64,000 nucleotides of DNA from Perognathus longimembris pacificus (lineage: Eukaryota; Chordata; Mammalia; Rodentia; Heteromyidae), in the NCBI RefSeq assembly GCF_023159225.1, contig NC_063181.1, positions 20,362,073 to 20,426,072 of the forward strand, read 5' to 3'. The notes beneath the pieces were generated by a model, which had not been told where the DNA came from, did not search any database, and saw nothing but the letters and a program-made list of their open reading frames with translations. The position numbers and the translations under genes were made by a program. Each line of letters begins with the position of its first letter. The first letter of the stretch is position 1. This document shows, piece after piece, positions 22,063-35,650 of the stretch.

Positions 22063-22063
22063 A
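21991..22063. repeat. (TATC)n microsatellite
   Basis: About 18 tetranucleotide units with one TGTC near the start and one TATT break at 22019-22023. Confidence 0.95.
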
Positions 22064-22064
22064 T

Positions 22065-23234
22065 CTAAATGATTCTAGATATTTTCTAGAAATCCATTGG
22101 TATCCTTTAATTTATTCCCTTTTCTGGTTCACATAATCAGTTCCCTGCCTCCCATTGCAAGGCCCTTAGAGGTAACCGAAGAATTTGTTAGTCTTTTGGC
22201 TCTCAGAATGAGGAAGCATATTTAGATGCCACAAGGAGAATGAATGACTGGCCGTAAGTGTTGGCATGCAGGAGAAGGAGTACTCTGTGACTCTCTTGGC
22301 AAAGCTGACTGACTATTCAGTGGAAGGCTTAGTAGGTGCTGAAACCCATTGTAATACACTGTCTTTTAATCTTTTCTTTACCTGTAGCTTTGTAAACATC
22401 AAACAGACAAGTTTTCAGCAATTTATTTTTTTATGATGCTTAGGTACAATCATGCAACATCTCTTTGGTTGTTAAGCAAAGAGCTATAAAACTGTAGGAA
22501 ATCTTTTATTGAATAAACTTAGACAACAAACATCAAATCATGAGGCACTTCTATACTCAGTGTTGCTTGGTTATTGTCTGGTGAATGTTATTTTTGTAAA
22601 AACTACCCAATCAGGAACGAGGTGTTAACTTGAAAGACCAATGGTGTCTCAGTGCAGTCTTGTGTCTGAGAATATCCTGTGACTGTTTATAAATGCAAGG
22701 ATCATTTGTTTATATAGAACGATAACAAAAGATTCAATTGATCTTCAACTGATTTTGTTGCTTTCAATACAAAATTTACAGAACTAACGTAACTATTTTC
22801 TTTAAGCTCACCTGAATAAAGTTAAATATTCACTGTCTTATGTTTATTCAGAAATCTCTGACTGTTAGAAATTAGATTTTAATTTTTTAAGTCTTGATTT
22901 TTGCATTCTGATTATGAAGGAATGGATATATATATTTTGCAAAATTAAAGCATTAGTGATTTGGAGGGTACACACCTATCAGAATGTAGGATTTCTGATA
23001 TTTTGATATGTACTTCCTAAAGAGAGTGCAAATAATTATGTCCAAGCTGTACATTCATGTACTAATTTTGAGTATAAGTCGATAACACAATAGCATTTGA
23101 ACATATGTTAATTTTTGAGACCTTAGTCATAGAATGAATCACTAGCCGTTATAATATCCAGGGATATGTGTATGTATTAAGTAAGTATTTTTAAAGTTAC
23201 TTTTGTGCTTGCCTTAAAATATAAAAATGAGTTT
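22065..23234. other. Unique sequence, nothing recognised
   Basis: No gene or repeat family is identified. Confidence 0.5.
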
Positions 23235-23375
23235 GATGATCCAGGTACTGGTGGTGGTCCATGCTTATACATTTAATGACTGAAGAGGCTGAAACTGAGT
23301 ATTGAGTATTGCAATTCAAAGCCACCCTGAAGTTTCACACTCAAGCCTACTCCTCCCAAAAAAATAAATAAATAA
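23235..23375 (+). mobile_element. B1-type SINE monomer
   Basis: CCAGGTACTGGTGGTGGTCC, then GACTGAAGAGGCTGAAACTG, CAATTCAAAGCCACCCTG and an AAATA-type tail. Diverged, no right monomer. Confidence 0.6.
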
Positions 23376-23379
23376 AAGT

Positions 23380-24847
23380 AAAAGGTGATGTTAAGACAAC
23401 TTACAAGCAGAACAGCCAATTTTACTACAGTTCTTGGATGCTAGTAAAGTGGATTTCTTCGTTGACAGCTTAAAAATTGCAGTGTGGAACTCAAAGGTTA
23501 GCCCTACAATTGGGATTGGCTAGTGGAATTTTACAAAGAAATGAGAAATATGGCTGCGGATTGTGTTTGAATCTTAGTGGAAGGGAAGTGCTCAGCAGAA
23601 AAGGCCATGGCCTTGATGTGTTAAGCAGGCTGTCCACTTAACCCAAAGGTCTATTCTAACAGTTCAATCAAACTGTAAGCTGTCACAACACCATCCAAAT
23701 ACATTACAGAAGCCCCGTTAACAGCCTGAAGATTTTTGTCTAAGCACAGAGTATGGAGAATAAAGCTTGAGTACCAGCTGAAAAGCGGGAAATGGTTTTT
23801 GTGTTATAAAAAGTATGTTTTTAAGTCAGTTTTGGATTTTTGTTTAAGTCAGTTTTTGAAGATAATGGTTTGTATTTTATTGTTGTTTGTAAATTTGGTT
23901 TGTTTCAACTGGCTTTCCTGGGCCAGTCTGTATTTTGTTGCAGGTGGCCACTGAAGTTTCACTACCTCCCAAAGGACCTTTGATACTTTATACTTCATGT
24001 ACTTTCTTAGCTGATCAGTTGCCTCCACTTTTAGCTACTGCCTCAGCTGTGCGCCTAGCTAAGCACTGGCATTTGATTGTTTCCAAAGGATGTCTTAGAG
24101 AGACATGTTTCTCACTGTGCTGGATCCACTTCAGTTGAAACGGAGCCTGCCTTTTCACAGTGATCTATCAGTAGAAGGAGCCAGTAGAAAAGCCAAATCA
24201 CAAAAATTCTCTGAAAATAAGTCTTTGAAGGAACTCCCACCTCATTACCTGGTGTCCCTAGCTTCTAATATTCACCACAAATATAGGCTACTTATTTTCA
24301 TGCTTTCTGTGAGCCTCGAGATGAAGGAATGTCTAGGAGAAAGTAAAGCACCATATATTTCACTATTTATTTATTTACCAGAACCATGCCGTTTTCATTG
24401 AGAAAAATAATAATATTTTTCTTTTTTTTCTGGAAGTTTTAGTTAACTTTCAGAGATCTGAATAATTCCAATCATGTTTACTAAGTATTTAAGTGATCTT
24501 ATAAATTTGAAAATTTGAAGGTGCCATTAATTTGTTTTGTATCAAGTAATTTTGATGCTTTGACTGAAAATATTTGATGCAATAACTTTCAGAATAGTCA
24601 AAATAATGAATGACCAAATAAATGCTGAATTTTATAGTGTGTGAGAAGACACTAAGCAAATTAATATCTTCTATCAATTATGTGATATATACAGAATTTA
24701 TTTCCAGTTAAGAGAAAATTAATTACATAAAGATGCCAAGTTAATTATCAACTAATCCACTGGAAATATCAAAGTTGTTCTGTATATAAAAATAAAAGTG
24801 TGATCATTGATGTTTCTGAAAGGATAAAATAAAGCTGTAGACTATAA
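23380..24847. other. Unique sequence with adjoining short open frames
   Basis: Three plus-strand open frames follow one another (23736-23954, 23935-24138, 24105-24401) in different phases. The stretch 23940-24260 is less AT-rich than its surroundings. I recognise no protein family and no repeat, so a decayed gene copy is possible but unsupported. Confidence 0.35.
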
Positions 24848-25075
24848 TTAATGCCTCTCTCTAATCCTAGCTACTCAGTAGATTGAGATCTGGAGTATTA
24901 TTGTTTGAAGCCAGATGAGACAGAAAAGTCTGTGTGACTCCATCTCCAAAACAACCAGCAATGTCCTGAGGTTGAAGCATGGCTCAAATGATAGCATGCC
25001 TGCAAAACAAGCAAGAGCAACAAGCATGAGCTCTTGAGTTCAAATCTCAGGACAGGCACAACAATAAAATATTGT
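24848..25075 (+). mobile_element. B1-type dimeric SINE with right monomer
   Basis: CTCTAATCCTAGCTACTCAG and TTTGAAGCCAGATGAGAC form the B1-like half. CATGGCTCAAATGATAGCAT and TTGAGTTCAAATCTCAGGAC form a right half carrying the A- and B-box-like motifs also found in IDL-Geo. Confidence 0.75.
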
Positions 25076-25079
25076 CTAC

Positions 25080-27195
25080 TGTCAAATAATGATTTGGTTG
25101 TGATACATGCTAATGTGCACAGATGATTTTCATCACATAAGACTTTCCTCCCTTTCATGTTTCAGATATTTCCTAATTTAAAAAAAATTACCACTGGCCA
25201 GGTCCTGTATTAACATCAACAGTCAGCTGAGGCTCCGAGAATCCACACACTTCGCTCTGGGACAATTAAGGTATGTGGGATACTGGAATATATCAGTATG
25301 AATATTAGGCACACTATATTACAAAGGCTTTGTGGTTGTTTATTATTTCAAATGTATATCTCTGTGTTTTCAGTGGTAAATTTTGCTTCTGGTCACATAC
25401 TATTTCCATTGCAATTCTTTTTTTCCCCTTGGCATTCTTTTTCAGTTCTGAGTTGTTTTGTATATTCTTTCTTGATACTGTCTCACCTCTTGGCTTCTTA
25501 GAAACCTCAGCTCATAGGGAGATGATCCTGAAGCCCTTTAACCTCATCCTTTAGCAGAGAGACTGGCTTGCATTTGTAGCAAACATAATCAGGGGCTACC
25601 TGAGGCAAAAGACAAATTTAGCATACACCCTGCAGGTTCTTTCTTCTTGTCCAAGCTTCTTCAGGTTAAATTCAAGTCCTTGGAAACTCCTTCTTCCATC
25701 TCTTTGTGTCCTGTCAAGTCACACTGACAGCTAGTTGTACCCATTGGCTAAGTATAATCTCAAGGGTACTTCTGCATTTAGTTTTGTTTGACCAGTGTAA
25801 TCTGATGTAAAGCTTTGTACCATTTTACACTTGCTATTTATCTATAATTTATTACCTGTGCTGAACCTTACCTTCTTTAACAAAGGCCACATGCGTCTTT
25901 AGTTCATTTTTTTCAGAGTATTGCTGTGACCCATTCTGTTAACCAAGTTTTTTCAATGTATATATGCACAAGGCATAAAAGTGATTTGTGCATATGTGTA
26001 CTATAGTTTATTGCTATATAATTGAACATGTGTGTGTGAAAATTAAAAAAAATCTGGTTGTCTTTAAGAAGGAAAGGAAATTGGAATTAATTTTATGGTA
26101 TTTCCATGCCATTGAGAAGTCATTAATTAGTTTTGGGTATGTTTAACCACAGAAGTTATTTGGGTAAGATAACTTATACCCACCAAATAAAGTTCAAATA
26201 ATTATAAAACTACTCAGATAATATGGATTAAAATAAGAAACCTGGAAAATCATGTTATAATATATACTTCGAGATCAAGTCTAAAAATAAATAAATAAAA
26301 TTTAAAAGTCACATGTGAAAATCTAACTTAGTAGCAATGCTTCTAATCTTTTGCATACATAATCAACTGATAAGTTTTGAAATGATATTTTAACAAGCTG
26401 TGAAATATGTTATGATAGAAATATAAAAAATAATTATTCTTTGAATTACAAAGCTATCATTCTATTTTGAAAATGACTTCTTTTACTTATACAAAATGAG
26501 AAAAAGTAAGACAAAAGATAGCAATGTCCAAGGAGAGTTGTGACAATAGCTGTGTCTTCATAATTCTCCTCTACATGACCTAAGGTCAAAGTGAATTTTG
26601 AAAAGATAAAACCACACCTTTAAAGTTTTCTATATCAAATGCATAGGAAAGAAAATCATTCTATCCACCATAAAATTTCAACTTAGTTATTCACAGTGTA
26701 GCACCTTCAAAGACAGACTTGGAAAAGAAATCTTGGTGAATAATTTATAAGTCAAAAGTAAAGCCAAGAGTACAATCCAATATATATACATAAATGTTAT
26801 CTTATAGCATATAGAACTCAGACAACATATCAAAGTGTAAAGAAAAACCAATAAAATAAACCAAAGTTTACATTTACATGAAAAGTGAAAACTGTCTTTA
26901 AGAACATAGCTAGGTCAAAAAAAATGTACCCAAAAGTTATATTACAAAAAACCACAATCCCTTTGAAATCTTCAAAATTTTATTATCTGAAGAATAATCA
27001 CAATGTTAAAAGTAGCTAATCATATATCTGAGCATCTAAATGATAATATTATGCTAAGAGAACAAAACAGAAGAATTAGAGTGAATGTTTTCTTTTAAAA
27101 TGATAAATCAAGTGTCATTGTCTTTATCTTTGCCCATTTAAATTTTCTTGAATCTGTATTATTCCAATAACTCATTGACTTACTCTTAAACTTGA
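25080..27195. other. Unique AT-rich sequence, nothing recognised
   Basis: Short open frames (up to 86 codons) are unremarkable. A strong donor-like AAG/GTATGT at 25267-25275 has no convincing acceptor upstream. Confidence 0.5.
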
Positions 27196-27196
27196 T

Positions 27197-27198
<2 letters not shown>

Positions 27199-27240
<42 letters not shown>
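27199..27240. repeat. (TG)n microsatellite
   Basis: About 21 TG units, directly abutting the 3' end of the minus-strand SINE at 27242-27432, so probably derived from its tail. Confidence 0.95.
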
Positions 27241-27241
<1 letters not shown>

Positions 27242-27432
27242 TGTGTATTCTTTCTGGGGCTTGAACTCAGGACATAGGCATTTGTGCTCAAAACTAGTGC
27301 TCGACCACTTGTGCCACAGTTGCAATCAGCATTTAATTAGCATTAATTGGAGATAAGAGCCTCATGAACATTTCTGCCCTGTCTGGCTCCAATCTGGGCT
27401 TCTCAGATTTGCTAGCTAAATGATTAGATATT
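27242..27432 (-). mobile_element. B1-type dimeric SINE with right monomer
   Basis: From the left: TGGGGCTTGAACTCAGGACA and CGACCACTTGTGCCACAGTT (right monomer, reversed), then TTAATTGGAGATAAGAGCCT and the B1-like part. Confidence 0.7.
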
Positions 27433-27452
27433 AGTACCTAAAGAACTAATCA

Positions 27453-27712
27453 TCCAGCCAGACACTGGAGTTTTATACTTGTAATCTTAGTTACTCAGGA
27501 GGCTGAGATCTGAGAATAGTGGTTCATAGCTAGCTTGGGGATAAGTATCTGTGAGACATTACCTCCAATTAATCAGGAAAAAGCTGTCAGTGGAAGTGAA
27601 GCTATAGATGAAGTAGTAGTGTATAAGCCTTTAGTTAAAAAGAAAAGTGCCAAACAAGAGCATGAAGCTCTGAATTCAAGGCCTTAGTAACAATAACAAC
27701 AACAACAACACA
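27453..27712 (+). mobile_element. B1-type dimeric SINE with right monomer
   Basis: CTTGTAATCTTAGTTACTCA, GGAGGCTGAGATCTGAGAAT and TCTCCAATTAATCA linker-type sequence precede a decayed right half (TGAATTCAAGGCCTTAG) and an (AAC)n tail. Confidence 0.75.
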
Positions 27713-27714
27713 GA

Positions 27715-29645
27715 TGTGCACACACCCCCGCCCCCACAGAAACATAACACACACATCATCTTACTCATTTCACTAAAATTATCCTTGGCTTACAACCACC
27801 TACTGAGCATTCATGCACAATGTATATCTGCAGATTTTTTCCTACTTATAGAATTGTATCTATATGCTTTAGACAGACTCTCCTTATATGAACAAGGCTG
27901 AACTCATATGTCTATCCTTTCCGTGCTGGGATTTCAAGAGTGGACTATCATATCTAACACAAATCATCTCTTTGTACTTCTTTGGCTCTAATTTTCTAGA
28001 CTTGTTCCTTACTAGCAGCCTGTATGCACAAGGAAAGAGTCAGGATATAATTAGCAATCGTGGATTCATAGAAAAATCCATATATAGGCACATTATTTAA
28101 ATGTTTGTCTAGTGTGAGGATTTCCCTTACCCAGTAATTCAGAGATGTCTCATAAAGCAATTGTCAAGTTGTAGCTGTCTACATTGAGTGGCACTCATAT
28201 CACATTGGACATTTTTTCTTAACCATAGATGAATACCGCATTGACAAGTAAAAGGGGTAGAGAAAAAAGGGGAGCTACATTAGATTACACTTAATTAGAA
28301 AAATCAGTGTTTCATTTTTTTTCTTCCTTCCACACTTGAGAATCTTCAAGAAAATTCATGCTGAATATTTTTGCATGATATCTGCTTCTGTAGAAAACTT
28401 CACTAGGCCTTCCTACATTGAGAGGGGAGGCAATAACGGTCATATAGTCATTGCCTGGTTATAGGAGGTATTTTCTGATGAAAAGGTCAAATAATCCAGC
28501 TATGAGCTGGATTAATGCACACCTCTTCTTTCCTCACAAAGGTGTGTATACATATGTTCCTGAAAAATAAAACAGAAAATACACCCTCATACAAAATTTT
28601 AGATTCAATTATTATTGTTTCACTTAAATTTGTCATGTCTGAAAAATTTCCTGTGAATGTGGTTAGCTGTTTACTTAGCATTTATTTTGAGAAAACAGAA
28701 TATATTAACATAAATACAGCTTTGACTTATCACAAACTTGAGTTTCAATACAACCATTGTGGTTAAATACTTAAATACACAGTTGGCTCTTTTGTCTCAG
28801 TTTCATCACCTAAGACATATTAGAACTCACTTCACCAAGCATATCAAACACTCAAGGACACTCCACACATAAAACCATTAAGCCCAGTCTTTGAAACATG
28901 AGAGGAGATGATAGTATAAAACTTGTCATCTTTGGAGTTTGATTTTGAAATTCTGGCCTTTCCTAACCACTGAAGATTTCAAACTTCCAAGAATCTCAGT
29001 TTTTCTAATGCTGAATAGGGATCAATACCTTGTAGTATTTCTTTGAGTGCCAGAAAGATATGTTCATATGTTGTGTATGGTACTGTGCACAAAAAGAACA
29101 GAGAGTAAACTGTAGAATTGATAATTGATATGCAAGTGAATTTTTGAGCAAAATCAAATATCAAAGATACCAAACAAGCCAATGAAAATCTGACAATAGC
29201 TTTTGAACTAGACATTTTGATTTGATGTGCATTTTTCCACAAATTGGTTTTCTCTATCAAAGTCAAGTTTAAAAACACTTGTAGTATTTAACTTTCAAGG
29301 AAAAGATGGCATAAGATATGAACTGCATTGGTGGTCCTGCTCCCAAATTCTTTTGTAACATAATATGTCAAGCCATTTGTTGACATGTTGATTTTACTAC
29401 AAAGTTTAAAATTGTACATGGTCTTAGGATGAGCAATCTAAAAGAATAGATCTCAAAAAAAATCTGAAAAATTCATGGACTCTCCTTTTGACTCTCTTAA
29501 TCTTCTGCTTTGAGACCATTTTCACAGAAAGTCAATTCTCTATAACTTTATTGCCAAAATTCACTTTAGCAGCCTGTAGAAAATATTGTTTTCCTTAGTC
29601 AATCTGGTTTTAAACAGGGATAACCAGGAGGCTTGTTTTACTTTT
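27715..29645. other. Unique AT-rich sequence, nothing recognised
   Basis: Open frames up to 99 codons (minus 28979-29278) show no family resemblance. A C-rich stretch occurs at 27723-27737. Confidence 0.5.
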
Positions 29646-30155
29646 CTAAAAATATAATTTTATTGTCAGGGTGAAGTACAGAGGAGTTACAGTTATATAG
29701 TTAAGATAGTGAGTACATTTCTTGTCAAATTTGTTACCTCCTCCCTCACTTTTCTCCCAGCTTCCCTTCCCCCACATCAAGTTGTACAGATTATTTTCAA
29801 CATATTGTCTTGTGAGTATCACTGTTGTACTGGGTCACCCTTTGTCCTTTATCTCATCGCTTTGATGTGCCCCTTCTCTTTCTTTTTTTTTTTTTTTTTT
29901 TTTTTTTTTTGGCCAGTCCTGGGCCTTGGACTCAGGGCCTGAGCACTGTCCCTGGCTTCTTCCCGCTCAAGGCTAGCACTCTGCCACTTGAGCCCCAGCG
30001 CCGCTTCTGGCCGTTTTCTGTATATGTGGTGCTGGGGAATCGAACCTAGGGCCTCGTGTATCCGAGGCAGGCACTCTTGCCACTAGGCTATATCCCCAGC
30101 CCCCTTCTCTTTCTTAACTCAGATAAATGCATATAGAATATCCAGGGTTTTGATA
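29646..30155 (-). mobile_element. Old L1 3' UTR split by a SINE
   Basis: TTTTATTGTCAGGGTGAAGT, AGAGGAGTTACAGTTATATA, TTGTTACCTCCTCCCTCAC, then, after the SINE at 29884-30100, ATATAGAATATCCAGGG. These are complements of L1 3' UTR words seen at 15346, 44225 and 1900. Confidence 0.75.
29884..30100 (-). mobile_element. IDL-Geo SINE, young full-length, nested in L1
   Basis: A long T-run leads into GGCCAGTCCTGGGCCTTGGA, and the copy ends TATATCCCCAGCCC. The 14-bp duplication CCCCTTCTCTTTCT lies at 29870-29883 and 30101-30114. By eye it differs at about one base from the copy at 41775. Confidence 0.95.
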
Positions 30156-30159
30156 TTAA

Positions 30160-31220
30160 ATAAAGAGTTCAAGCTTTCTTTATTTCTGCTTGGTATCTTA
30201 TGTACTTCCATTTTTATGCTGTAAAGTTGCCATGATTTTGTCTGCAGAAGTTCACTTATGGGTGTGGAATTTACAGTTATTGGACATCAGGAAATGTGTC
30301 TACTTGAAATTTACCATTAGCACATCAGATAGACAAGTTTTCTGTGCTGAAGAGAATTCTTAGATAAGTGACTGTTTCATTGTGTTCTTGGCTGATGTCT
30401 GTAGGCTAAAATGCTCATGGCTTTTCTGAGGTATATTCAAAATTGTTTCCATGCTTTACATTCTACTGAGACCTGGTTATAAAAAAAAAAAAGTAATTGT
30501 TTTCTTGCATGAGAAACACTGGTGATGCAACAGTCTCTTTTCTCTGAATAGACCATTGCTGGTGACCTACCTGTGTTAATGTCACCTTTGCAGAGCCACA
30601 GATTGATGAGCCACTAACTGCACAATGATCTAATAAAGACCTCTGTATAGCTGTAAGGAAAGGTCAAAGCTCTTTCCAGCACAGGCTAGAAAGCCGATTG
30701 CATTGTGTAAACACCTCTTCTATTTTATGTACTGGCAGGATTTTATTCTGTCTTCTCATTCAAGAACAAATGTTCTTATTCAAGCTGTACACAAGAGAAA
30801 GATGCACAGAAAGTAATCTAAGTAAACATCTAGTATGTTTATGTATTCTTGAGCTATCTTTGATACATCATTCCCCAGGTCATTTCTTCCCTGGCCAGTC
30901 TCTATGACAGATATAGAAGAAACTCTCACATCCACAGTCCTGTTCATCTTTTTTTAAATGTTTTTTTAACTGTGTTACCAAATGATGAAATTAATCTCAG
31001 TTGTTAAGACACAAGGAAAGTTTAATATGCCTTACCAACATGAAGTTTCATGCCAAAATCCTTTTGATGGTTTTAGAAGACAGCTTTAGTGCCTAAAGCA
31101 AATAAGAATAAAAGTTCATATGTACTTTTCTCTCAGTTTCCCTAATGCTTATTGTACTGCTACAGCTATTGACTTACTTTCTTCATTTCTGGTGATACTT
31201 TGAGTTAAAAAAATATAATG
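30160..31220. other. Unique sequence, nothing recognised
   Basis: No gene or repeat family is supported. Confidence 0.5.
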
Positions 31221-31224
31221 TTTT

Positions 31225-31303
31225 ATGTGACATTGAATCTTGAGTACTCAGAACAGTGCCTGACACATATTAAGTATTCAGGAATGTTTGCTAAGTGAAT
31301 GAA
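31225..31303 (+). mobile_element. L2 3'-end relic
   Basis: AGAACAGTGCCTGACACATA, TTAAGTATTCAGGAATGTTT and GCTAAGTGAATGAA match the highly conserved 3' end of the ancient LINE L2. Confidence 0.7.
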
Positions 31304-31304
31304 C

Positions 31305-32000
31305 AAGTAGTGAGCATATCATTATATATTTAGTCATATATATGTATATATATGTAAAATATGTATATATATATGGAAATTGAAATAAGAATTTGCTTTA
31401 TGGAACTAACCTCAGTCTAATCTGAACTACATCATGCTAAACCCAATGAAAAATTATATACTTCTTATGTATTGAAAACAAAGAATCACCAGAAATTTAG
31501 TAAATAAATGCATTTTTTAGGGAAGACTGAAAACACAACGTCACTCACTTAAATAAGAAAGCAAAGGGACCAACAAACTAAAATACACTTTTCCTTCTCC
31601 CAAAGTCACAAACAGAGCATGTTTGGTGGAATATACATGAGGAAGAGACAGTTTGCTTCAAATCTGTACAAAGTTGTTTAATAAGTATCAGAAAAGTCTA
31701 GAAGCTTTGACAGTAGATAGAAATAATCCCTGAAAAACAAATCCATTAATTTCTTTAGCTTGTTATTTTTCAAAAGATTGTTTATGTACTCTTTATTATA
31801 TATGTAAAATGTTATAAGAAATATCTAAATAACAATATTGTCTTTTGCCTAAATCTGTGAATATAATTTATAATCTAGATTTATTTACCCCAAAAGAGTG
31901 TCATTTGACAGTGAAAAAAAAATTAAAGGTTCTGCCAACCAAATAGAAAAAAGGCAAATACATAAGAGTTTGAGGAATTATTTTACTTTTTTTATCCTTT
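31305..32000. other. AT-rich sequence with a short TA microsatellite
   Basis: TATATATGTATATATATG repeats occur at 31323-31377. Otherwise nothing is recognised. Confidence 0.5.
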
Positions 32001-32004
32001 AAAA

Positions 32005-32545
32005 TCAAATTAACTTTAAATAGTTGTAGTACAGGATTTCAAGCCATCATTACACTCAATGAGTTGAATACATCTTAATCAATGTTACCTTCTCGCTCAC
32101 TTGTTTCCCAGATATACCCATCCTCTCAAGTGACTGCATTTACCTATCTTCCTTTTTCCTCTCTCCATTCCTCTGCTCCCTTCCTGTGTAAGCCTCTGTT
32201 TCTCTGAGCTTTAATCATTTCACTTACCTATCCTTTGTTGTTGTTCAAGTGCATACACTTTACTACGTATCAATTCTTTTTGAGAGACAAGTAACATTTT
32301 ATTTTATATATCATCCTTTCTTGATCCCTTAATCTGTTTTTGAGCACTTGGGCCATTTCCATAACTTGATTATGTTGAATAATACAACAATAAAAATAGG
32401 CTTATAAGTTCCTTTAATATGTCCTGACTAAAATTCTGGATAAATACCCAACGGTACAAGCCCGATGTTCCTCAGATAACTAAAAATGCAAGTGCTCTTT
32501 GATCCAAGAATTATTTTTCTTACTCCTTGGTATTTAATGTTTCAC
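32005..32545 (-). mobile_element. Ancient L1 fragment with orientation switch
   Basis: The left part is minus-strand L1 including GGGCCATTTCCATAACTTGA and CTGGATAAATACCCAAC, complements of the ORF2 C-terminal region. At about 32468 the orientation flips to plus: TTCCTCAGATAACTAAAAAT, then CTTTGATCCAAGAATTA. These adjacent ORF2 words meet head-to-head, as in twin priming. No TSD is visible at this age. Confidence 0.55.
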
Positions 32546-32549
32546 CAGC

Positions 32550-35500
32550 AACTCTGTGGGAAGGTGTTGACTGTGTTGTAACTATAGTACAAAATTATAG
32601 TGCTTGTATTTTCTTTATATTTTTTTCTAAAAACAAATCACAACAAATTTTTGAAAATAAAAAAAAATGTACATTGTTTTTAAAATATTCACCAGAAAAT
32701 TTAGGCAACTATCTTTAAATTTGAGGAGATAACTGTTACTAATGAATGTTAAGAAGTTAAATACTACTGAAAACAACAACAACAAAACAGAATGTTAAAC
32801 CAGTACTAGTTATATGGTTAACTAGTATTTCTTTTCTAGTTACTATGTAGCATGCATAAACCCTGTGATGGTAATCATTGAGAACGTTTTGAAAGTATGG
32901 AGTAGGATTCAGCTCTTCTCCAAGTCAGAATTTATTTTTGGATTTATAAAGGATTCCTGTGTTAGATAATAATATGGTGTCAAGCTTGCATAAGAAAACT
33001 AAATGAATGATGAAGTCTAAATTGTTCTGAATGCCTGCATGTGAACTGAATGGCATTCAAAATAATAGTTCAGTTTTTATTATGACTGTGACTATTCTCC
33101 CAACTGCTTTGTATACTATATATATGATGTATAAAATTGGTAAAAATCTCTTGCCATAGAAAGAAGCAAATTATAGATAAGTAAAAATAGCAAATAAAAC
33201 TCAAAGAGAGGAAGAGAAAGTGCGAACAAGGGAGCAAGATAGTGAAGGGGAAGAAAGAGAAAGGAGGGAAGAGGGGAGAGAGAACCCCCCACAGAGAAAA
33301 CATCAGTTTGATAATGTATATTCATTTTTATGGAGGTAGAACAAAAGATCACCCCACCTTTATTCCATTCTTTCAATAATGTGAATTTGAAAAACCTCAG
33401 TGAATCAGAGTCAAGTTTGATCGTTTTTATTAAGGTAACTTTAAAAGCATTATCCTTTCATGGATAAATCTCTAATATAACTTGTTTATGATAATATGCA
33501 TAAAATAAATATCTTTAGAAGATTTCTTTGAAAAAGCGAGCCTTAGAAAATTCAAGTTTATTTTAGAGCAGAATGATTGTGATTAGTGTGTCAATATATT
33601 TTCCATTAAATGGAAATATTTACTCCATGTTATTTTGATATCTCTACAAATAGAAAAATCAGAAAGCTTTTTTGGCCAACATATTAAATGCTATCAGAGC
33701 TTGGTGATTGCTTTCACACTTCAACAACACTGATTTAGTCTTCAAAATCCTCCTGAAAAAGCAAGAGCTGAGGAATTTATGAAATATAAGGTAATGGAAG
33801 AAACAGTATTACCTTCCTGTCCTAACTACTTGGAACAAGTGTTCTAGTTCCTGGCCAGTGAAGTTTTTGAAGCATCCCACATAGTGATTAGGAAAGGCTT
33901 GCACTACAACTTCATTAAGCTTAGTTGAGGCAATGAGCTCAGTGCTTCCTTGGGAGCAGCATCAGCCATACATCATTCCTATCCTTGGTTGCTCTCACTG
34001 CTGTATCTTCAAACACACTTGAAGCAAGAGTATTTGGAGGTTAGAATGACATTTGCTTTGCAAGTTCACATTGAATATTTTAGAGCTACTATCAGCATGT
34101 ACAGAGTGAAAGCTAACACTGAATTTCCAACATTTTGGAATGACCTGTGTCAGAATTCTTCTTGCATGAAATATTATGTATTATTCAAACTGCTCAAAAT
34201 CCTCAAAATTCAACAAGCATGATTTAATTTAGACCAGTGCTTTAAAATTAGCATGAGAGTTTGAGCATTGACATTAATTAAAATAAAAAGGAAATATAAT
34301 TAACTATAGGAACATTGCCAGGGAATTTCATTAAATATTATACTTTAAGATATCCAAAGATGTGTGTATACCTGTTTTATGAGATGGACAACCAAATCCT
34401 TTGCATGTGTATGTTTAATAATACTTCATTGAGCAAAAAGTATTCCTATCTTCTTAAAAATAAGTGTAATAACCTTACTTGAAACTTAAAGTGATAGTGG
34501 AGAGACTGACATTTTAGAACTCAGTCTCTTATGCTTTACCTTCAGGTTCAAAACCTTTGATCAATTATAAAACAGCAGCCTTGAAGATCAAAGAATCCTT
34601 AACTGCCAGTGAGCAAATTCAGGGAAGCAGAATGGCATTGGACTGATCATTCATGACATGAAATTATAGGAGAAAGAATATGACCAAGGAGTGTGTTTAC
34701 CTTTACTTTTGGGGATAGAAAATAATAATTGCATAAGCAGATTTCATTTCACTAAAGCATATCAAATACAAATTCTAAATAAAATATAATTCTAATAATA
34801 ATAATATTTTAGAGCAAATGAATCAATACATTGTTACAATAGGAAACCTTTTCAACAAATTTTTATTTAATCCAGTTCTATATTGACCTAAAAATTTCAA
34901 TCTTGTGGAAAATACATAGATAACCTCATAATTAATGATATTAATAGCTGAAACAAATTCAGGAGGACATCTTTTGATGATTTTGTAGAACAACATTTAA
35001 GACGGCAAAGTATGATGAGAAATATACTGGTTTAAGAAGAATATATTTTGTAGATTAGTTTCTAATGTGCATATTTCTGGGCTAAAGAAAGTCTATGCAC
35101 TTTTTTCAAAGAGAAATTAAATTGGTAAAATTACTTTGTGCAACACATGAACCACAGTATTTTTTATGGGTTACCATTGCAGACAATTTTATTAATTAGT
35201 TTAGACAACTTAAAAATAGCCTTAAGGCATTTCTTACATAAACAGTTTCTCTTTATAAATGGTTAAGTATAATGGTTAAAGATAATGATACTTTCATTCT
35301 GAGAAATATCTGCTAATTTTAGAAAAATTGAAAACAGCATGCCTGTTTTTGGTGATTGTTTAAACCCTCTTGTGAAGGTGATAACTTATTTAGATTACTT
35401 GATTAATTATGTTTCTTCAGAAGAAGAATCTTAACAAATATATGATTGATTAGGTTCAACGAGTGCCTCTAAACCATTCTGTCTTTTAATCAATTGTATT

Positions 35501-35645
35501 TCTTAATGCCTGAAGGTCTCTAGAAAATAGGTCTCTAGAATATACCTAATTATGCATTTCATGTGTTTGAATCTGTTTAGGACATTAAAAATGACCTTCT
35601 GCCAGATAGCTATGAAATACATTATGGAAGTGTTTATCCTGTAGT
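32550..35645. other. Unique AT-rich sequence, nothing recognised
   Basis: No gene is supported. A purine-rich tract lies at 33190-33290, and 33299-33314 repeats the 16 terminal L1 bases ACATCAGTTTGATAAT without other L1 sequence. A 90-codon frame at 33950-34222 has no family resemblance. Confidence 0.5.
33190..33290. repeat. Purine-rich (GA/GGA) low-complexity tract
   Basis: About 100 bp of almost uninterrupted A and G on the plus strand with few C/T breaks. Confidence 0.8.
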
Positions 35646-35650
35646 GGATG

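Noticed and set aside
21991..22063. CRISPR-like regular repeat
   Set aside because: It is a tetranucleotide microsatellite without spacers, in a mammalian genome.
23935..24401. Decayed processed gene copy
   Set aside because: Adjoining frames looked suggestive, but I recognise no protein, poly(A) tail or TSD.
25190..25268. Exon candidate ending AAG/GTATGT
   Set aside because: The donor is strong but no pyrimidine tract or acceptor precedes it.
33299..33314. Possible second L1 micro-insertion (ACATCAGTTTGATAAT)
   Set aside because: Sixteen bases match the L1 end but no A-run or flanking direct repeat follows, so coincidence cannot be excluded.
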